Assembly: GCF_042655435.1 (NCBI RefSeq)
Contig: NZ_JBHSMG010000003.1
Location: 124,001 to 188,000 of the forward strand
Direction of reading: 5' to 3'
Length of the DNA stretch: 64,000 bases
Origin: Lysinimonas soli
Lineage (GTDB): Bacteria > Actinomycetota > Actinomycetes > Actinomycetales > Microbacteriaceae
Shown here: in pieces, positions 1-7,664 of the stretch
Position numbering within the stretch: the stretch's first letter is position 1
How the letters are laid out: each line of letters begins with the position of its first letter
Translations under genes and position numbers: made by a program
Notes under the pieces: model-generated
Told to the model about the DNA's origin: nothing
The model's database searches: none
Seen by the model: the letters and a program-made list of their open reading frames with translations, nothing else

Positions 1-333
1 GGTGGCGAGGTGCTCGGGCCGACCGTCGGCGTGGAACAGCGCGCTGCTCGGTTGCATCCCGTAGACGCGCCGGGCCCAGTGTGCGATCTCCGGCTCGCGC
101 AGCCGGCCGTGCGCCGTGAACGCGTTGCCGCCGAAGCGGCTGCCCAGCAGCTTCTCGAGCGCGAGGCCGTTGAGGGCCTTGGGGCCCGAGAGCCGCGCGA
201 CATCGGTTGCGGTGACGCCGCGGGCGCGGGCCTTGAGCCAGGCGACCCGGTCGTTCGCGTCGGCGACGATGCGGTCGGTGTGCCGGCTCGGGGGGTCGTC
301 CCACAGGGAGAGGGTGGGCTGCACGAGGGTCAC
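1..333 (-). CDS. YqaJ-like viral recombinase/exonuclease family protein (partial, C-terminus cut)
   Basis: The gene reads from a GTG at 333 towards base 1 and runs off the window, so only about 111 N-terminal residues are visible. The stretch WLKARARGVTATDVARL near residues 28-44 matches the start of the YqaJ/lambda-exonuclease fold, where an Arg followed by a Gly-rich GxTATD segment opens the nuclease core. The catalytic Asp/Glu/Lys residues lie beyond the window edge. YqaJ proteins are 5'-3' exonucleases found in phages and in bacterial chromosomes. The start is uncertain because an ATG at 341 is closed by an immediate stop, and no strong ribosome-binding site is seen. Confidence 0.6.
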   Translation of the reverse strand, partial: MTLVQPTLSLWDDPPSRHTDRIVADANDRVAWLKARARGVTATDVARLSGPKALNGLALEKLLGSRFGGNAFTAHGRLREPEIAHWARRVYGMQPSSALFHADGRPEHLAT

Positions 334-415
334 CCGTCCATTGTGGGGCGTGCCCCGGTCATCGCGTGGTGCGACGCTCGTCCCCCGGTTGCTGTACCCC
401 GAACCGGCCGAATCA

Positions 416-491
416 CCCCCGAACGAGTGTCGGCACTATGGAGGACACCCCCCGGAGTGGGGCAGACGAACCCCCCGAACGAGTGTCGGCA
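416..491. repeat. Pair of 20-bp direct repeats in the intergenic region
   Basis: The 20-mer CCCCCGAACGAGTGTCGGCA occurs at 416-435 and again, identical, at 472-491, with 36 bp between the copies. The spacer is rich in runs of C and G. The pair lies between the divergent YqaJ-like gene and the small membrane protein. It could be a dispersed intergenic repeat or a double operator. It has no transposase or obvious target duplication. Confidence 0.6.
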
Positions 492-521
492 TTCGGGGGG
501 ACATGGCCGTAGCTTTCATAT

Positions 522-557
522 GGGGGACAAACCAGTCCCCCTTTCAACTGACATACT
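522..557 (+). promoter_or_regulatory. Inverted repeat followed by a -10-like box before the small membrane protein
   Basis: GGGGGAC (522-528) and GTCCCCC (535-541) form a perfect 7-bp inverted repeat with a 6-nt spacer. A CATACT hexamer at 552-557 could serve as -10, which would put the repeat over the -35 position. The layout suggests an operator for the gene starting at 593. The 6-nt spacer differs from the 4-nt spacer of DosR-type palindromes. Confidence 0.35.
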
Positions 558-592
558 CCGCCTGGGGGCGGGACGACGTGAGGACGGACGAG

Positions 593-790
593 ATGGACCA
601 GCTGGGGAACATCGCAGGTGCAGCCAAGGAGGTCGCCCACCTCGCACACGAGCAGGCCGCCGCCACCGGATTCGCCCCGGTGCCGACCCTCGTGCTCTTC
701 GGAGTCATCGCTCTCTTCGGAGTCGTCGCCCTCGTGGTCGGCGGCACCGGTCGTCGCCCCCGTGGAGCGCACCGGGCGCATCGGGTCTGA
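593..790 (+). CDS. Small single-pass membrane protein, function unknown
   Basis: A 65-residue product with a polar, Ala/Glu/His-containing N-terminus, one strongly hydrophobic segment (about residues 31-51, VLFGVIALFGVVALVVGG) and a basic Arg-rich tail. This is the arrangement of a C-terminally anchored or single-pass membrane peptide with the basic end in the cytoplasm. ATG 593 follows a GAGGACGGACGAG stretch. An in-frame GTG at 578 is an alternative start. Small proteins of this layout are common in actinobacteria, but I recognise no function. It lies 97 bp before the response regulator and may belong to the same expression unit. Confidence 0.5.
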   Translation: MDQLGNIAGAAKEVAHLAHEQAAATGFAPVPTLVLFGVIALFGVVALVVGGTGRRPRGAHRAHRV

Positions 791-848
791 GGCGACTCGA
801 CCGCTGACCGAGCCCGGCCCGAACCTGCTCGGCAAGCGTTCGTCCGCT

Positions 849-883
849 TCACAGGATCCTCATAGCCGGCGGGAGCTTCATAG
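849..883 (+). promoter_or_regulatory. Candidate response-regulator box (11-bp-spaced TCACAG/TCATAG repeats)
   Basis: TCACAG (849-854) and TCATAG (860-865) are spaced by 11 bp, one helical turn, as in PhoP-type direct-repeat boxes of actinobacterial OmpR regulators. A third TCATAG sits at 878-883. The element lies directly before the GTG start at 888. A similar pair precedes the histidine-kinase gene at 2603-2619, suggesting that both are controlled by this regulator. Confidence 0.5.
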
Positions 884-887
884 ACAG

Positions 888-1628
888 GTGACCACACCTC
901 AGACGCTCCCGCCGGCCAAGCTCACCCGCATCGACGGCTCGCCTGTGCGAGCCCTCGTCGTCGACGATGAGGTGTCGCTCGGCGACCTTCTGCAGATGGC
1001 CCTCCGATACGAGGGCTGGGATGTCCGCACCGCCACCGGGGGCCAGCAGGCTCTCTCGATCGCCCGGCAGTTCAAGCCCGACGTGGTCGTGCTCGATGTG
1101 ATGATGCCCGACCTGGACGGCCTCGAGGTGCTGCACCGGATGCGCGCGGACGGCCTCGACATCCCGGTGCTGTTCCTGACGGCGAAGGACTCGGTCGACG
1201 ACAGGATCGCCGGGCTCACCGCCGGCGGCGACGATTACGTCACCAAGCCGTTCAGCCTCGAGGAGGTCGTGGCCCGTCTGCGCGGGCTCATCCGGCGCTC
1301 GTCGCGCATCGTGAGCGACGCGATCGATCCCGAACTGCGGGTCGGAGACCTGCTCCTGAACGAGGAGAGCTACGAGGTGTCGCGCGCGGGCGTCCCGATC
1401 GAGCTCACGGCCACCGAGTTCGAGCTGCTGCGCTACCTCATGCGCAACCCGCGCCGCGTTCTGAGCAAGTCGCAGATCCTCGACCGGGTCTGGAGCTACG
1501 ACTTCGGCGGCCGATCGAGCATCGTCGAGATCTACATCTCGTACCTGCGCAAGAAGATCGATGCGGATGCCGCCCCGATGATCCACACCGTGCGCGGCGT
1601 CGGCTACCTCATCAAGCCCGCGAGCTGA
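888..1628 (+). CDS. OmpR-family response regulator (TcrX/PhoP-like)
   Basis: A 246-residue cytoplasmic DNA-binding response regulator. The receiver domain (about residues 23-140) carries the acidic pocket (LVVDDE), the phospho-accepting Asp70 in VVLDVMMPDLDG, the Thr of FLTAKD and the Lys of VTKPF. The C-terminal winged helix (about 150-246) includes TATEFELLRYLM and RGVGYLI. GTG 888 is preferred because reading further upstream adds a non-conserved tail. Its partner is probably the kinase at 2642, although an epimerase gene lies between them. Candidate direct-repeat boxes precede both genes, suggesting autoregulation. The stimulus is unknown. Confidence 0.88.
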   Translation: MTTPQTLPPAKLTRIDGSPVRALVVDDEVSLGDLLQMALRYEGWDVRTATGGQQALSIARQFKPDVVVLDVMMPDLDGLEVLHRMRADGLDIPVLFLTAKDSVDDRIAGLTAGGDDYVTKPFSLEEVVARLRGLIRRSSRIVSDAIDPELRVGDLLLNEESYEVSRAGVPIELTATEFELLRYLMRNPRRVLSKSQILDRVWSYDFGGRSSIVEIYISYLRKKIDADAAPMIHTVRGVGYLIKPAS

Positions 1629-1699
1629 GCGCCGCCGCCCCCGCCGCCTCGGTGAGGGGAACCGGGGGGCTACCGTTGACCCGAGGGAAGGACGGTCGG

Positions 1700-2560
1700 A
1701 TGCGGATCGCAGTCACCGGAGGCAGCGGCAAGCTGGGGCGCGGCGTCGTCGCCGTTCTGCGCGAGGCAGGGCACGACGTGTTCAACCTGGATCGCGCCCC
1801 CGCTCCCGGCGGACCGGCCCGCGGACCGGGCTTCGTCGAGATCGACCTGAGCGACTACGGGCAGGTCGCCGACGCGCTCAGCGGGGTCGAGGAGGTCTTC
1901 GACTCGCTGGACGCGGTCGTGCACCTCGCGGCGATCCCCGCTCCGGGGCTGGCGAGCAACGTCGCCACGTTCCAGAACAACATGGCGGTCGGCTACAACG
2001 TCTTCGAGGCCTGCCGCAAGGCCGGCATCCGCCGCATCGTGCACGCCTCGAGCGAGACCGTGCTCGGGCTGCCCTTCGACGTTCCGCCGCCGTACTTGCC
2101 GGTCGACGAGGAGTACCCGGCGGTCCCGAACTCGACCTACTCGCTCGTGAAGCACCTCGAGGAGCAGCTCGCGACGCAGCTCTGCCGTTGGGACCCCGAG
2201 CTCAGCGTCACCGGGCTGCGCTTCTCGAATGTCATGGACGGCACGGAGTACCCCGGCTTCCCGGCGTTCGACGCCGATCCGCAGCTGCGCCGCTGGAACC
2301 TCTGGGGGTACATCGACGTGCGGGATGCCGGCCAGGCCGTGCTGAAGGCGCTCGAGACCCGCGGGCCGGGCTACGAGGCCTTCATCATCGCCGCCACCGA
2401 CACGGTGATGTCGCGATCGAGCGCCGAGCTCGCCGCGGAGGTCTTTCCGGGGGTCCCGGTGACCAAGCAGCTCGACGAGCACGAGACCCTGCTGTCGATC
2501 GACAAGGCGAAGCGGATGCTCGGCTACGCCCCGCAGTTCAGCTGGCGCGACCACGTCTGA
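1700..2560 (+). CDS. NAD(P)-dependent epimerase/dehydratase (extended SDR)
   Basis: A 286-residue extended short-chain dehydrogenase/reductase. The N-terminal Rossmann motif GGSGKLG (about residues 7-13) binds NAD(P), and the YxxxK catalytic pair appears as YSLVK (about residues 156-160) after a conserved Ser. The family oxidises, epimerises or dehydrates sugar nucleotides and related substrates; the substrate cannot be read from sequence. ATG 1700 is chosen because GAGGGAAGGA lies just upstream and the Rossmann strand starts immediately. It sits in the same direction between a response regulator and its likely kinase, an odd interruption of a two-component pair. Confidence 0.85.
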   Translation: MRIAVTGGSGKLGRGVVAVLREAGHDVFNLDRAPAPGGPARGPGFVEIDLSDYGQVADALSGVEEVFDSLDAVVHLAAIPAPGLASNVATFQNNMAVGYNVFEACRKAGIRRIVHASSETVLGLPFDVPPPYLPVDEEYPAVPNSTYSLVKHLEEQLATQLCRWDPELSVTGLRFSNVMDGTEYPGFPAFDADPQLRRWNLWGYIDVRDAGQAVLKALETRGPGYEAFIIAATDTVMSRSSAELAAEVFPGVPVTKQLDEHETLLSIDKAKRMLGYAPQFSWRDHV

Positions 2561-2602
2561 CCCGCGATCGCTGACGGCAGTCAAAGCGCGCTCCAGCCTC
2601 CT

Positions 2603-2619
2603 TCATAGGATTTACCTAG
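2603..2619 (+). promoter_or_regulatory. Candidate response-regulator box before the kinase gene
   Basis: TCATAG (2603-2608) and ACCTAG (2614-2619) are spaced by 11 bp, matching the pairs upstream of the response-regulator gene. The element lies 23 bp before the GTG of the kinase and may give it its own regulator-dependent promoter. Confidence 0.42.
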
Positions 2620-2641
2620 GCGAGCAGCGAGAGTAGGAAGA

Positions 2642-4114
2642 GTGCCGTCCCTCCTCCATCCCGCGCGCTGGTCGCTGCAGCGCCGACTCCTCGTCGGCAT
2701 CATCGTGCTGCTCGCCGTCGTGAGTGTCATCGTGGGTGGGGCGAGCGCCTTCGCGCTGCGGCAGAACCTGCTCACCCGCCTCGATCGGCAGGTCGTGGCC
2801 TCGGTGGGGTTCTCGGCGAACGACGACAACGTCGGGGGAGCGAACCTGCCCGGGGGGTCCTTCGACGGCGCCGGCCCGCGTCGCTTCGGCACGCTGCTGC
2901 TGGTGTCGCTGGATGGAGTCGTCCAGATCTCCCAGGCGGTCGGCGAGGACGGCGTCACGGTGGCCCTCAGCGCGCAGGAGCAGAAGAGCCTGCTCGCCCT
3001 GCACGTGGCCGAACGCACCCCGACGACCGTCGATCTCGGAGGCGCGCTCGGCTCGTACCGGGTGGCCTACGCGACCCGGCCCGACGGGACCGTGGTCGTG
3101 ATCGGCCAGTCGATGGCCGACGTCGACACCACCACCGACAACCTGCTGCGGATCTTCGCCTTGGTGGCGCTGCTTGCCCTGATCGCGGCGGCCCTCGCCG
3201 GCACCGCCGTCGTGCGGGTCGCGCTGCGCCCGCTCGGGCGGGTCGCCGCGACCGCCACCCGGGTCTCGGAGCTCGAGCTCGCGAGGGGCGAGGTGAGTCT
3301 GGCCGACCGCGTTCCGGAGGCCGACACCGATCCCAACACCGAGGTCGGCCAGGTCGGTGCGGCTCTCAACCGCCTGCTGGGCCACGTCGAGGGCGCGCTC
3401 CTCGCGCGCCAGGCGAGCGAAGACAAGGTGCGCCAGTTCGTCGCGGATGCCAGCCACGAGCTGCGCACGCCGCTGGCGTCGATCCGGGGCTATTCGGAGC
3501 TGACCCGGCGCGGCGGCTATGCGCTGCCCGACGACGTCGTGCGCTCGCTCGGTCGGATCGAATCGGAGTCGATCCGCATGACGTCGCTGGTCGAAGACCT
3601 CCTGCTGCTCGCCCGGCTCGACGCCGGCCGGGAACTCGTGGTCGGGGAGGTCGACCTGGTGCCCCTGGTGGTGGATGCCGTGAGCGACGCCCACGCCGCA
3701 TCCCCCGATCACGACTGGCAGCTGCAGACCCCGGAGTCGGAGGTCGTGGTCGCCGGCGACCGCGGGCGCCTGCACCAGGTCATCGTCAACCTGCTCGCCA
3801 ACGCGCGGGCCCACACCCCGCCGGGCACGCGCGTCCTGACGACGCTCGCGGTCGAGGGCCACGACGCGGTGATCACGGTCGCGGACGACGGCCCGGGAAT
3901 CGCTCCCGAACTCCTTCCCGTGCTCTTCGAGCGCTTCGCGCGCGGCGACGGATCCCGTTCCCGCGCCACGGGCAGCACCGGCCTCGGCCTGTCGATCGTC
4001 GCGGCGGTGGTCGAAGCCCATTCCGGCACCGTGAGCGCCGAGAGCAGGCCGGGCGACACGCGATTCATCGTGCGCCTCCCGTTGCGCCTTCCGTCTGCCG
4101 CGTCGAACGGGTGA
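2642..4114 (+). CDS. Two-component sensor histidine kinase
   Basis: A 490-residue membrane kinase. The first transmembrane segment lies at about residues 16-39, an extracytoplasmic sensor domain at about 40-172, a second membrane segment at about 174-196, then a HAMP linker. The dimerisation domain holds phospho-accepting His272 in DASHELRTPL. The ATPase domain has the N box (NLLANARAH), G1 (DDGPGI), F region (LFERFARGDG) and G2 (GLGLSI). The start is a GTG behind GAGTAGGAAGA. It probably phosphorylates the regulator encoded at 888-1628. The sensor domain is not of a type I can name. Confidence 0.88.
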   Translation: MPSLLHPARWSLQRRLLVGIIVLLAVVSVIVGGASAFALRQNLLTRLDRQVVASVGFSANDDNVGGANLPGGSFDGAGPRRFGTLLLVSLDGVVQISQAVGEDGVTVALSAQEQKSLLALHVAERTPTTVDLGGALGSYRVAYATRPDGTVVVIGQSMADVDTTTDNLLRIFALVALLALIAAALAGTAVVRVALRPLGRVAATATRVSELELARGEVSLADRVPEADTDPNTEVGQVGAALNRLLGHVEGALLARQASEDKVRQFVADASHELRTPLASIRGYSELTRRGGYALPDDVVRSLGRIESESIRMTSLVEDLLLLARLDAGRELVVGEVDLVPLVVDAVSDAHAASPDHDWQLQTPESEVVVAGDRGRLHQVIVNLLANARAHTPPGTRVLTTLAVEGHDAVITVADDGPGIAPELLPVLFERFARGDGSRSRATGSTGLGLSIVAAVVEAHSGTVSAESRPGDTRFIVRLPLRLPSAASNG

Positions 4115-4152
4115 TTTGATGGGATCACCCCGATCCCCGAGAGCCGACTCGC

Positions 4153-5394
4153 ATGACTGACCCTCGACCCTTCCGTGCTGCGCCGCGCGCGGCGCTCGTC
4201 GCGCTGCTCGTCGGCCTGCTGGGCGCGCTGGTGCTCGGGCCGGCTCCCGCGGCATCCGCGAGTCTCGGTTCGGTGCCCGCCGAGGTCGCCGGCTACGTCG
4301 CCGACGGCGGCATGGTCGCCCGCCTCAACGATGTCTACGGCAAGAACGCCTCGGGCACCGCGGGCATCGACTTCGACGCCACGACGAAGGCCGGCGCGAT
4401 CAGTCGGGTCTACGAGTGGACCGCGCTGCGGCTCACGGGTGCCAAGACCGACCACCCGGTGCAGCTGACGAACAACTGGGTCGTGCCGATCACGATCGGC
4501 GACAAGCCCGTCGGTCTCGCAACGATCTGGATCAACCCGCAGACCGTCGAGCCCGAACTCGCCCAGTTCTCGCCGAAGCCCGCGCTGGCGACCGCGATGT
4601 CGCAGGTTCCCGCCGCCGCCGCGCTCGTGCGCGACACCGCGACCGGAGCCTGGCTCGCGCTGGCCGACGGGGTGGTCACGCCGCTCGTCGCGGGCTCGTC
4701 CGGTCTGACGACGCCGGCCCCGGTCGACTCGCTGCGGCTTGTCGCGGGAGCCACCCCGGTGCCGGTGCAGGGCGACCCGAACACGGGACTCCTGCTGGCG
4801 ATCGGTCTCGTGGCGGCGATCGTGGTGATCATCCTCAGTGCGCTCGTCGTGCAGAGCCGTCGGCAGAGGCGGATCGCGGTCGGTTCGGCGGGGGCGGGCG
4901 GCGGGCAGCAGGCCGCGCCGGCACCGCCTGAGCCCGTGGTGACCCCGGCGTCAACGGTCGAGCCGGCGCGCGCTCCGTCGCCGGCGGCCGCCCCTGTTCC
5001 ATCGCCCGGCGCGCACTCCCCGCGGTCCACCCCCGGATCACGCGCCACCCCGGTCACGAAGCCGGCCACGTCGAAGCCGCCCGCCTCGAGATCGGCCGGA
5101 CGCACGGCGACGACCGCCGCGGCATCCGGCAAGCCACCGGTGCAGAAGCCGCCCGTGCAGAAGCCGCTGGTCCAGAAGCCGCCCACCCAGAAGCCCGCCG
5201 CGCGGAAGCCGAAACCCGCGCAGGAATCCCCTGCCCAGCCATCCGCCGAGTCGTCGGCATCCACTCAGCCGAAGCCCGGCGCCAAGCCGAGGCAGACGCC
5301 GAGAGTCGGGCCGAAGCCCGACACGACGCCCCCCATCGCCCCCGGCTCGACGTCGGCCGGCGACACGGCCCCCGAGGCGACGACGGAGGACTGA
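4153..5394 (+). CDS. Secreted, membrane-anchored protein with Pro/Lys repeat tail
   Basis: A 413-residue envelope protein. A signal peptide ends near the AASA motif at about residues 34-37. An extracytoplasmic domain of roughly 180 residues follows, then one transmembrane helix (about 216-237, LLLAIGLVAAIVVIILSALVV), then a basic stop-transfer and a low-complexity tail of about 175 residues rich in Pro, Ala, Lys and Ser. The tail holds short tandem units of the type KPPVQ repeated about four times around 5150-5200. I do not recognise the extracytoplasmic domain. It lies just after the histidine kinase in the same direction, so a role in envelope sensing is possible but unproven. Confidence 0.7.
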   Translation: MTDPRPFRAAPRAALVALLVGLLGALVLGPAPAASASLGSVPAEVAGYVADGGMVARLNDVYGKNASGTAGIDFDATTKAGAISRVYEWTALRLTGAKTDHPVQLTNNWVVPITIGDKPVGLATIWINPQTVEPELAQFSPKPALATAMSQVPAAAALVRDTATGAWLALADGVVTPLVAGSSGLTTPAPVDSLRLVAGATPVPVQGDPNTGLLLAIGLVAAIVVIILSALVVQSRRQRRIAVGSAGAGGGQQAAPAPPEPVVTPASTVEPARAPSPAAAPVPSPGAHSPRSTPGSRATPVTKPATSKPPASRSAGRTATTAAASGKPPVQKPPVQKPLVQKPPTQKPAARKPKPAQESPAQPSAESSASTQPKPGAKPRQTPRVGPKPDTTPPIAPGSTSAGDTAPEATTED

Positions 5395-5401
5395 GCCCGG
5401 T

Positions 5402-5430
5402 TTGCCAGCGCGGGCGTCGTCGCGTACTCT
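5402..5430 (+). promoter_or_regulatory. Sigma-A-type promoter of rplJL
   Basis: A -35 TTGCCA (5402-5407) and a -10 TACTCT (5425-5430) are separated by 17 bp. Transcription would begin near 5437, immediately before the hairpins of the L10 leader. Confidence 0.65.
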
Positions 5431-5436
5431 AGTCAA

Positions 5437-5590
5437 GGCCGTAGACCGCTGGTCTCCGCCGTGTCCGTAAGGGCGCGATGGACGAAGTCCCATCGGGAAG
5501 AGATTCCCCGGGAGCCCGCGCAGGCGTGTGAAGTGATTTTCCTGGTTTTCTGGGTATGAGCTCCGTGCGTTCTGCGCCGGAGCTTTTTCG
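5437..5590 (+). ncRNA. Ribosomal protein L10 leader (autoregulatory)
   Basis: The 5' untranslated region of rplJ carries a series of hairpins. One is GGCCGTAGACCGCTGGTCTCC near 5437; a longer irregular region follows around 5461-5530 with the GATGGACGAAGTCCCATC stem-loop. It ends in a hairpin with a T run. In many bacteria the L10(L12)4 complex binds such a leader and turns down rplJL expression. The assignment rests on position, structure and family knowledge; no covariance model was run. Confidence 0.7.
5560..5588 (+). terminator. Attenuator-type hairpin in the L10 leader
   Basis: GCTCCG (5560-5565) pairs with CGGAGC (5578-5583) and is followed by TTTTT (5584-5588), an intrinsic-terminator shape between the L10 leader and rplJ. 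It would allow premature termination when L10 binds the leader. Confidence 0.6.
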
Positions 5591-5646
5591 ATGTTCAGCC
5601 GGCGGAGTGCGGCCGCATCCATGAATACCAACCAGGAAAGAGCGCC

Positions 5647-6162
5647 ATGGCGAACAAGGAAGCAACGGTCGCCGAGCTGACGGACTTGTTCCGCACCTCG
5701 AACGCGGTCGTGCTCACCGAGTACCGCGGTCTCACGGTGGCGCAGCTCAAGCAGCTGCGCGGCAACATCCGTGAGCACGCGAGCTATGCCGTGGTGAAGA
5801 ACACGCTGACCAAGATCGCGGCGAACGGGGCGGGTATCACCGCGTTCGACGACGAGCTTGCCGGACCTTCGGCCATCGCCTTCGTTCACGGTGACACCGT
5901 GACCGTCGCGAAGGCTCTGCGTGACTTCTCCAAGGCCAACCCCCTGCTCGTGGTGAAGGGCGGCTATTTCGATGGCGCCCCGCTCTCAGCGGCAGAGGTC
6001 GGGCAGCTCGCCGATCTCGAGACCCGTGAGGTGATGCTGGCCCGCCTGGCCGGCGCCTTCAAGGCCTCGCTGTTCGGTGCTGCCTATCTGTTCCAGGCGC
6101 CGCTGTCGAAGGCCGTTCGCACGGTCGACGCGCTGCGCGAGAAGCAGGAATCCGCAAGCTGA
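5647..6162 (+). CDS. rplJ: 50S ribosomal protein L10
   Basis: A 171-residue L10 protein that forms the base of the ribosomal stalk and binds the L7/L12 dimers. The N-terminal rRNA-binding domain shows VVLTEYRGLTVAQLKQLR and VVKNTLTKIA, and the C-terminal helix that carries L12 is present at normal length. ATG 5647 follows the AGGAAAGAG ribosome-binding site. The leader upstream and rplL downstream (54-bp gap) give the conserved L10 operon. Confidence 0.97.
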   Translation: MANKEATVAELTDLFRTSNAVVLTEYRGLTVAQLKQLRGNIREHASYAVVKNTLTKIAANGAGITAFDDELAGPSAIAFVHGDTVTVAKALRDFSKANPLLVVKGGYFDGAPLSAAEVGQLADLETREVMLARLAGAFKASLFGAAYLFQAPLSKAVRTVDALREKQESAS

Positions 6163-6216
6163 CCGTCCACCCGGACGAGCTCATCACCCATCTGAACCAC
6201 AAGCAAGGAGAAAGAA

Positions 6217-6603
6217 ATGGCAAAGCTCAGCACTGACGAGCTGCTCGAAGCGTTCAAGGAGCTGTCGCTCATCGAGCTCAGCGACTTCGTGAAGAAGTTC
6301 GAGGAGACCTTCGAGGTCACCGCCGCTGCCCCGGTCGCCGTCGCGGCCGCTGGTGCCGGCGCTGCTGCCCCGGTGGAAGAGGTCGAGGAGAAGGATTCCT
6401 TCGACGTCGTCATCGAGTCGGCCGGCGAGAAGAAGATCCAGGTCATCAAGGAGGTGCGCACCCTCACCAGCCTCGGGCTGGGCGAGGCGAAGGCGCTTGT
6501 CGACGGTGCGCCGTCGACCGTCCTCGAGGGCGCGAACAAGGAAGCCGCCGAGAAGGCCAAGGCCGTTCTCGAAGAGGCCGGCGCGACCGTCACCCTCAAG
6601 TAG
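6217..6603 (+). CDS. rplL: 50S ribosomal protein L7/L12
   Basis: A 128-residue stalk protein that recruits translation factors. It has the N-terminal dimerisation region (LSTDELLEAFKELSLIEL), an Ala-rich flexible hinge (about residues 35-55) and the conserved C-terminal domain with KIQVIKEVRTLTSLGLGEAK. ATG 6217 follows AAGGAGAAAGAA. It is co-transcribed with rplJ and followed by a strong hairpin terminator. Confidence 0.97.
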   Translation: MAKLSTDELLEAFKELSLIELSDFVKKFEETFEVTAAAPVAVAAAGAGAAAPVEEVEEKDSFDVVIESAGEKKIQVIKEVRTLTSLGLGEAKALVDGAPSTVLEGANKEAAEKAKAVLEEAGATVTLK

Positions 6604-6629
6604 TTTCCCGCGGCGCGAGCCGCATGCGC

Positions 6630-6661
6630 GAAGGCGCCGTCCGGTCACGGGCGGCGCCTTC
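6630..6661 (+). terminator. Hairpin terminator after rplL
   Basis: GAAGGCGCCG (6630-6639) pairs with CGGCGCCTTC (6652-6661), a perfect 10-bp stem with a 12-nt loop, 27 bp after the rplL stop. The following T run is weak, as is usual in high-GC actinobacteria. The next 184 bp up to 6845 contain no gene that I can support. Confidence 0.7.
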
Positions 6662-6845
6662 GTCGTTTCCGGGGGCGGGCGTTCGCGCGTTGGCGCGAGC
6701 ACGGTGTCGGGCCAGGGCGCGCGTTGCGGTCGCTGCGTGCGCGTGGCCACGTGTCATCCGACATCGTGCTGGGCCGACCGCGGGGTCGGGCGGCGAGGCC
6801 GGTGCGGGCCGGGCTTGGCCGGCGACGGGCGGGCGGCGTCGCGGG

Positions 6846-7166
6846 TCAGGCGCTCGGGTCGTGGCGCGCCGTCGCGAGGTCGATGCGGAAGGAGTCGCCC
6901 GACCACCTCAGCGGCGTCCCCTCGGTGCGGTAGTACTCGAGGGCGCGGGCCTCATGGTCGGCGACCGGGTGTCCGGATGCCCGCACCACCCGCCACCACG
7001 GAACGTCCCCGCCGTACCAGGCCATCACCGCTCCCACGGCGCGCGGAGCGCGCGAGCCGATCGCGGCCGCCACGTCGCCGTAGCTCATGACCATGCCAGG
7101 CGGAATCGACGCGACCACCGCGAGCACGGCCTCGGCGAACTCGGGGTTCGGCTCGCGCGGCGGCAT
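6846..7166 (-). CDS. Alkyltransferase-like (ATL) protein, MGMT DNA-binding fold
   Basis: A 106-residue protein equal to the C-terminal DNA-binding domain of O6-methylguanine-DNA methyltransferase. It has the helix-turn-helix region PPGMVMSYGDVAAAIGS and the position of the active-site PCHRVV motif. Here the motif reads PWWRVV, so the alkyl-accepting Cys is replaced by Trp. ATL proteins bind O6-alkylguanine without repairing it and flag lesions for nucleotide excision repair. Its ATG at 7166 lies 5 bp after the GNAT stop, suggesting co-transcription. The Trp substitution argues against a functional methyltransferase. Confidence 0.85.
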   Translation of the reverse strand: MPPREPNPEFAEAVLAVVASIPPGMVMSYGDVAAAIGSRAPRAVGAVMAWYGGDVPWWRVVRASGHPVADHEARALEYYRTEGTPLRWSGDSFRIDLATARHDPSA

Positions 7167-7171
7167 CTGCC

Positions 7172-7624
7172 CTACAACTCGAGGGCGCCGAGGTTCTCGC
7201 CGTACGGCGTCTGCCCCACCACGACGAACCCGACCGCCTTGAAGAACTTCTCGGGCCCGGCCTCGCCGCTGGCCCATACGACCGTCGCCCGGGAGAAGCC
7301 GCGGGCGCGGGCCTCGTCGGCGAAGGCCTTCACCGCGAACCGGCCGACGCCCATGCCCTGGGCGCCTTCGGCGACCTCGATGCGCCAGAGCGCGGCCCGC
7401 AGGTAGTCCTCGGGCGAATCCGCGTCGAACGACCCCATGACGTACCCGACCACGCGCTCGCCGTCGAGCACGACTCGTGGCCACGAACCCGAGGGGTCGA
7501 GCTCCTCTTCGGCGTGGGTGTAGGTCTCGGGCTTGAGGAATGCCTCCTGGCCCGGTTTGAGCGTGAGACCGTTCGCCGCGACGATCGTCTGGGCGGTCAA
7601 CTCCTGCAGGGTCAGGTCTGCCAT
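7172..7624 (-). CDS. GNAT-family N-acetyltransferase
   Basis: A 150-residue single-domain acetyltransferase. The acetyl-CoA pyrophosphate-binding motif A is visible as EVAEGAQGMGVGRFAVKAFADEARARG (about residues 84-110), with the QGMGVG loop. It is followed by a motif-B-like segment ending in KFFKAVGFVVVG. The substrate is unknown; the overall layout resembles polyamine-type acetyltransferases. It is the first gene of a two-gene unit with the ATL protein and is divergent from icd across a 190-bp gap that contains a palindrome. Confidence 0.82.
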   Translation of the reverse strand: MADLTLQELTAQTIVAANGLTLKPGQEAFLKPETYTHAEEELDPSGSWPRVVLDGERVVGYVMGSFDADSPEDYLRAALWRIEVAEGAQGMGVGRFAVKAFADEARARGFSRATVVWASGEAGPEKFFKAVGFVVVGQTPYGENLGALEL

Positions 7625-7664
7625 CCCCCCAGGCTAACCCGCGCGGGCCACCAGCGCGGAAGTC

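Noticed and set aside
416..491. LexA/SOS boxes in the direct repeats (GAACGAGTGTCG)
   Set aside because: Only GAAC of the GAAC-N4-GTTC consensus is conserved; the second half differs at two of four positions.
522..541. DosR-type box before the small membrane protein (GGGGGAC...GTCCCCC)
   Set aside because: The spacer is 6 nt instead of 4 and the core lacks the central TT/AA; no fit to the island's 42.5-bp spacing. Kept only as a generic inverted repeat.
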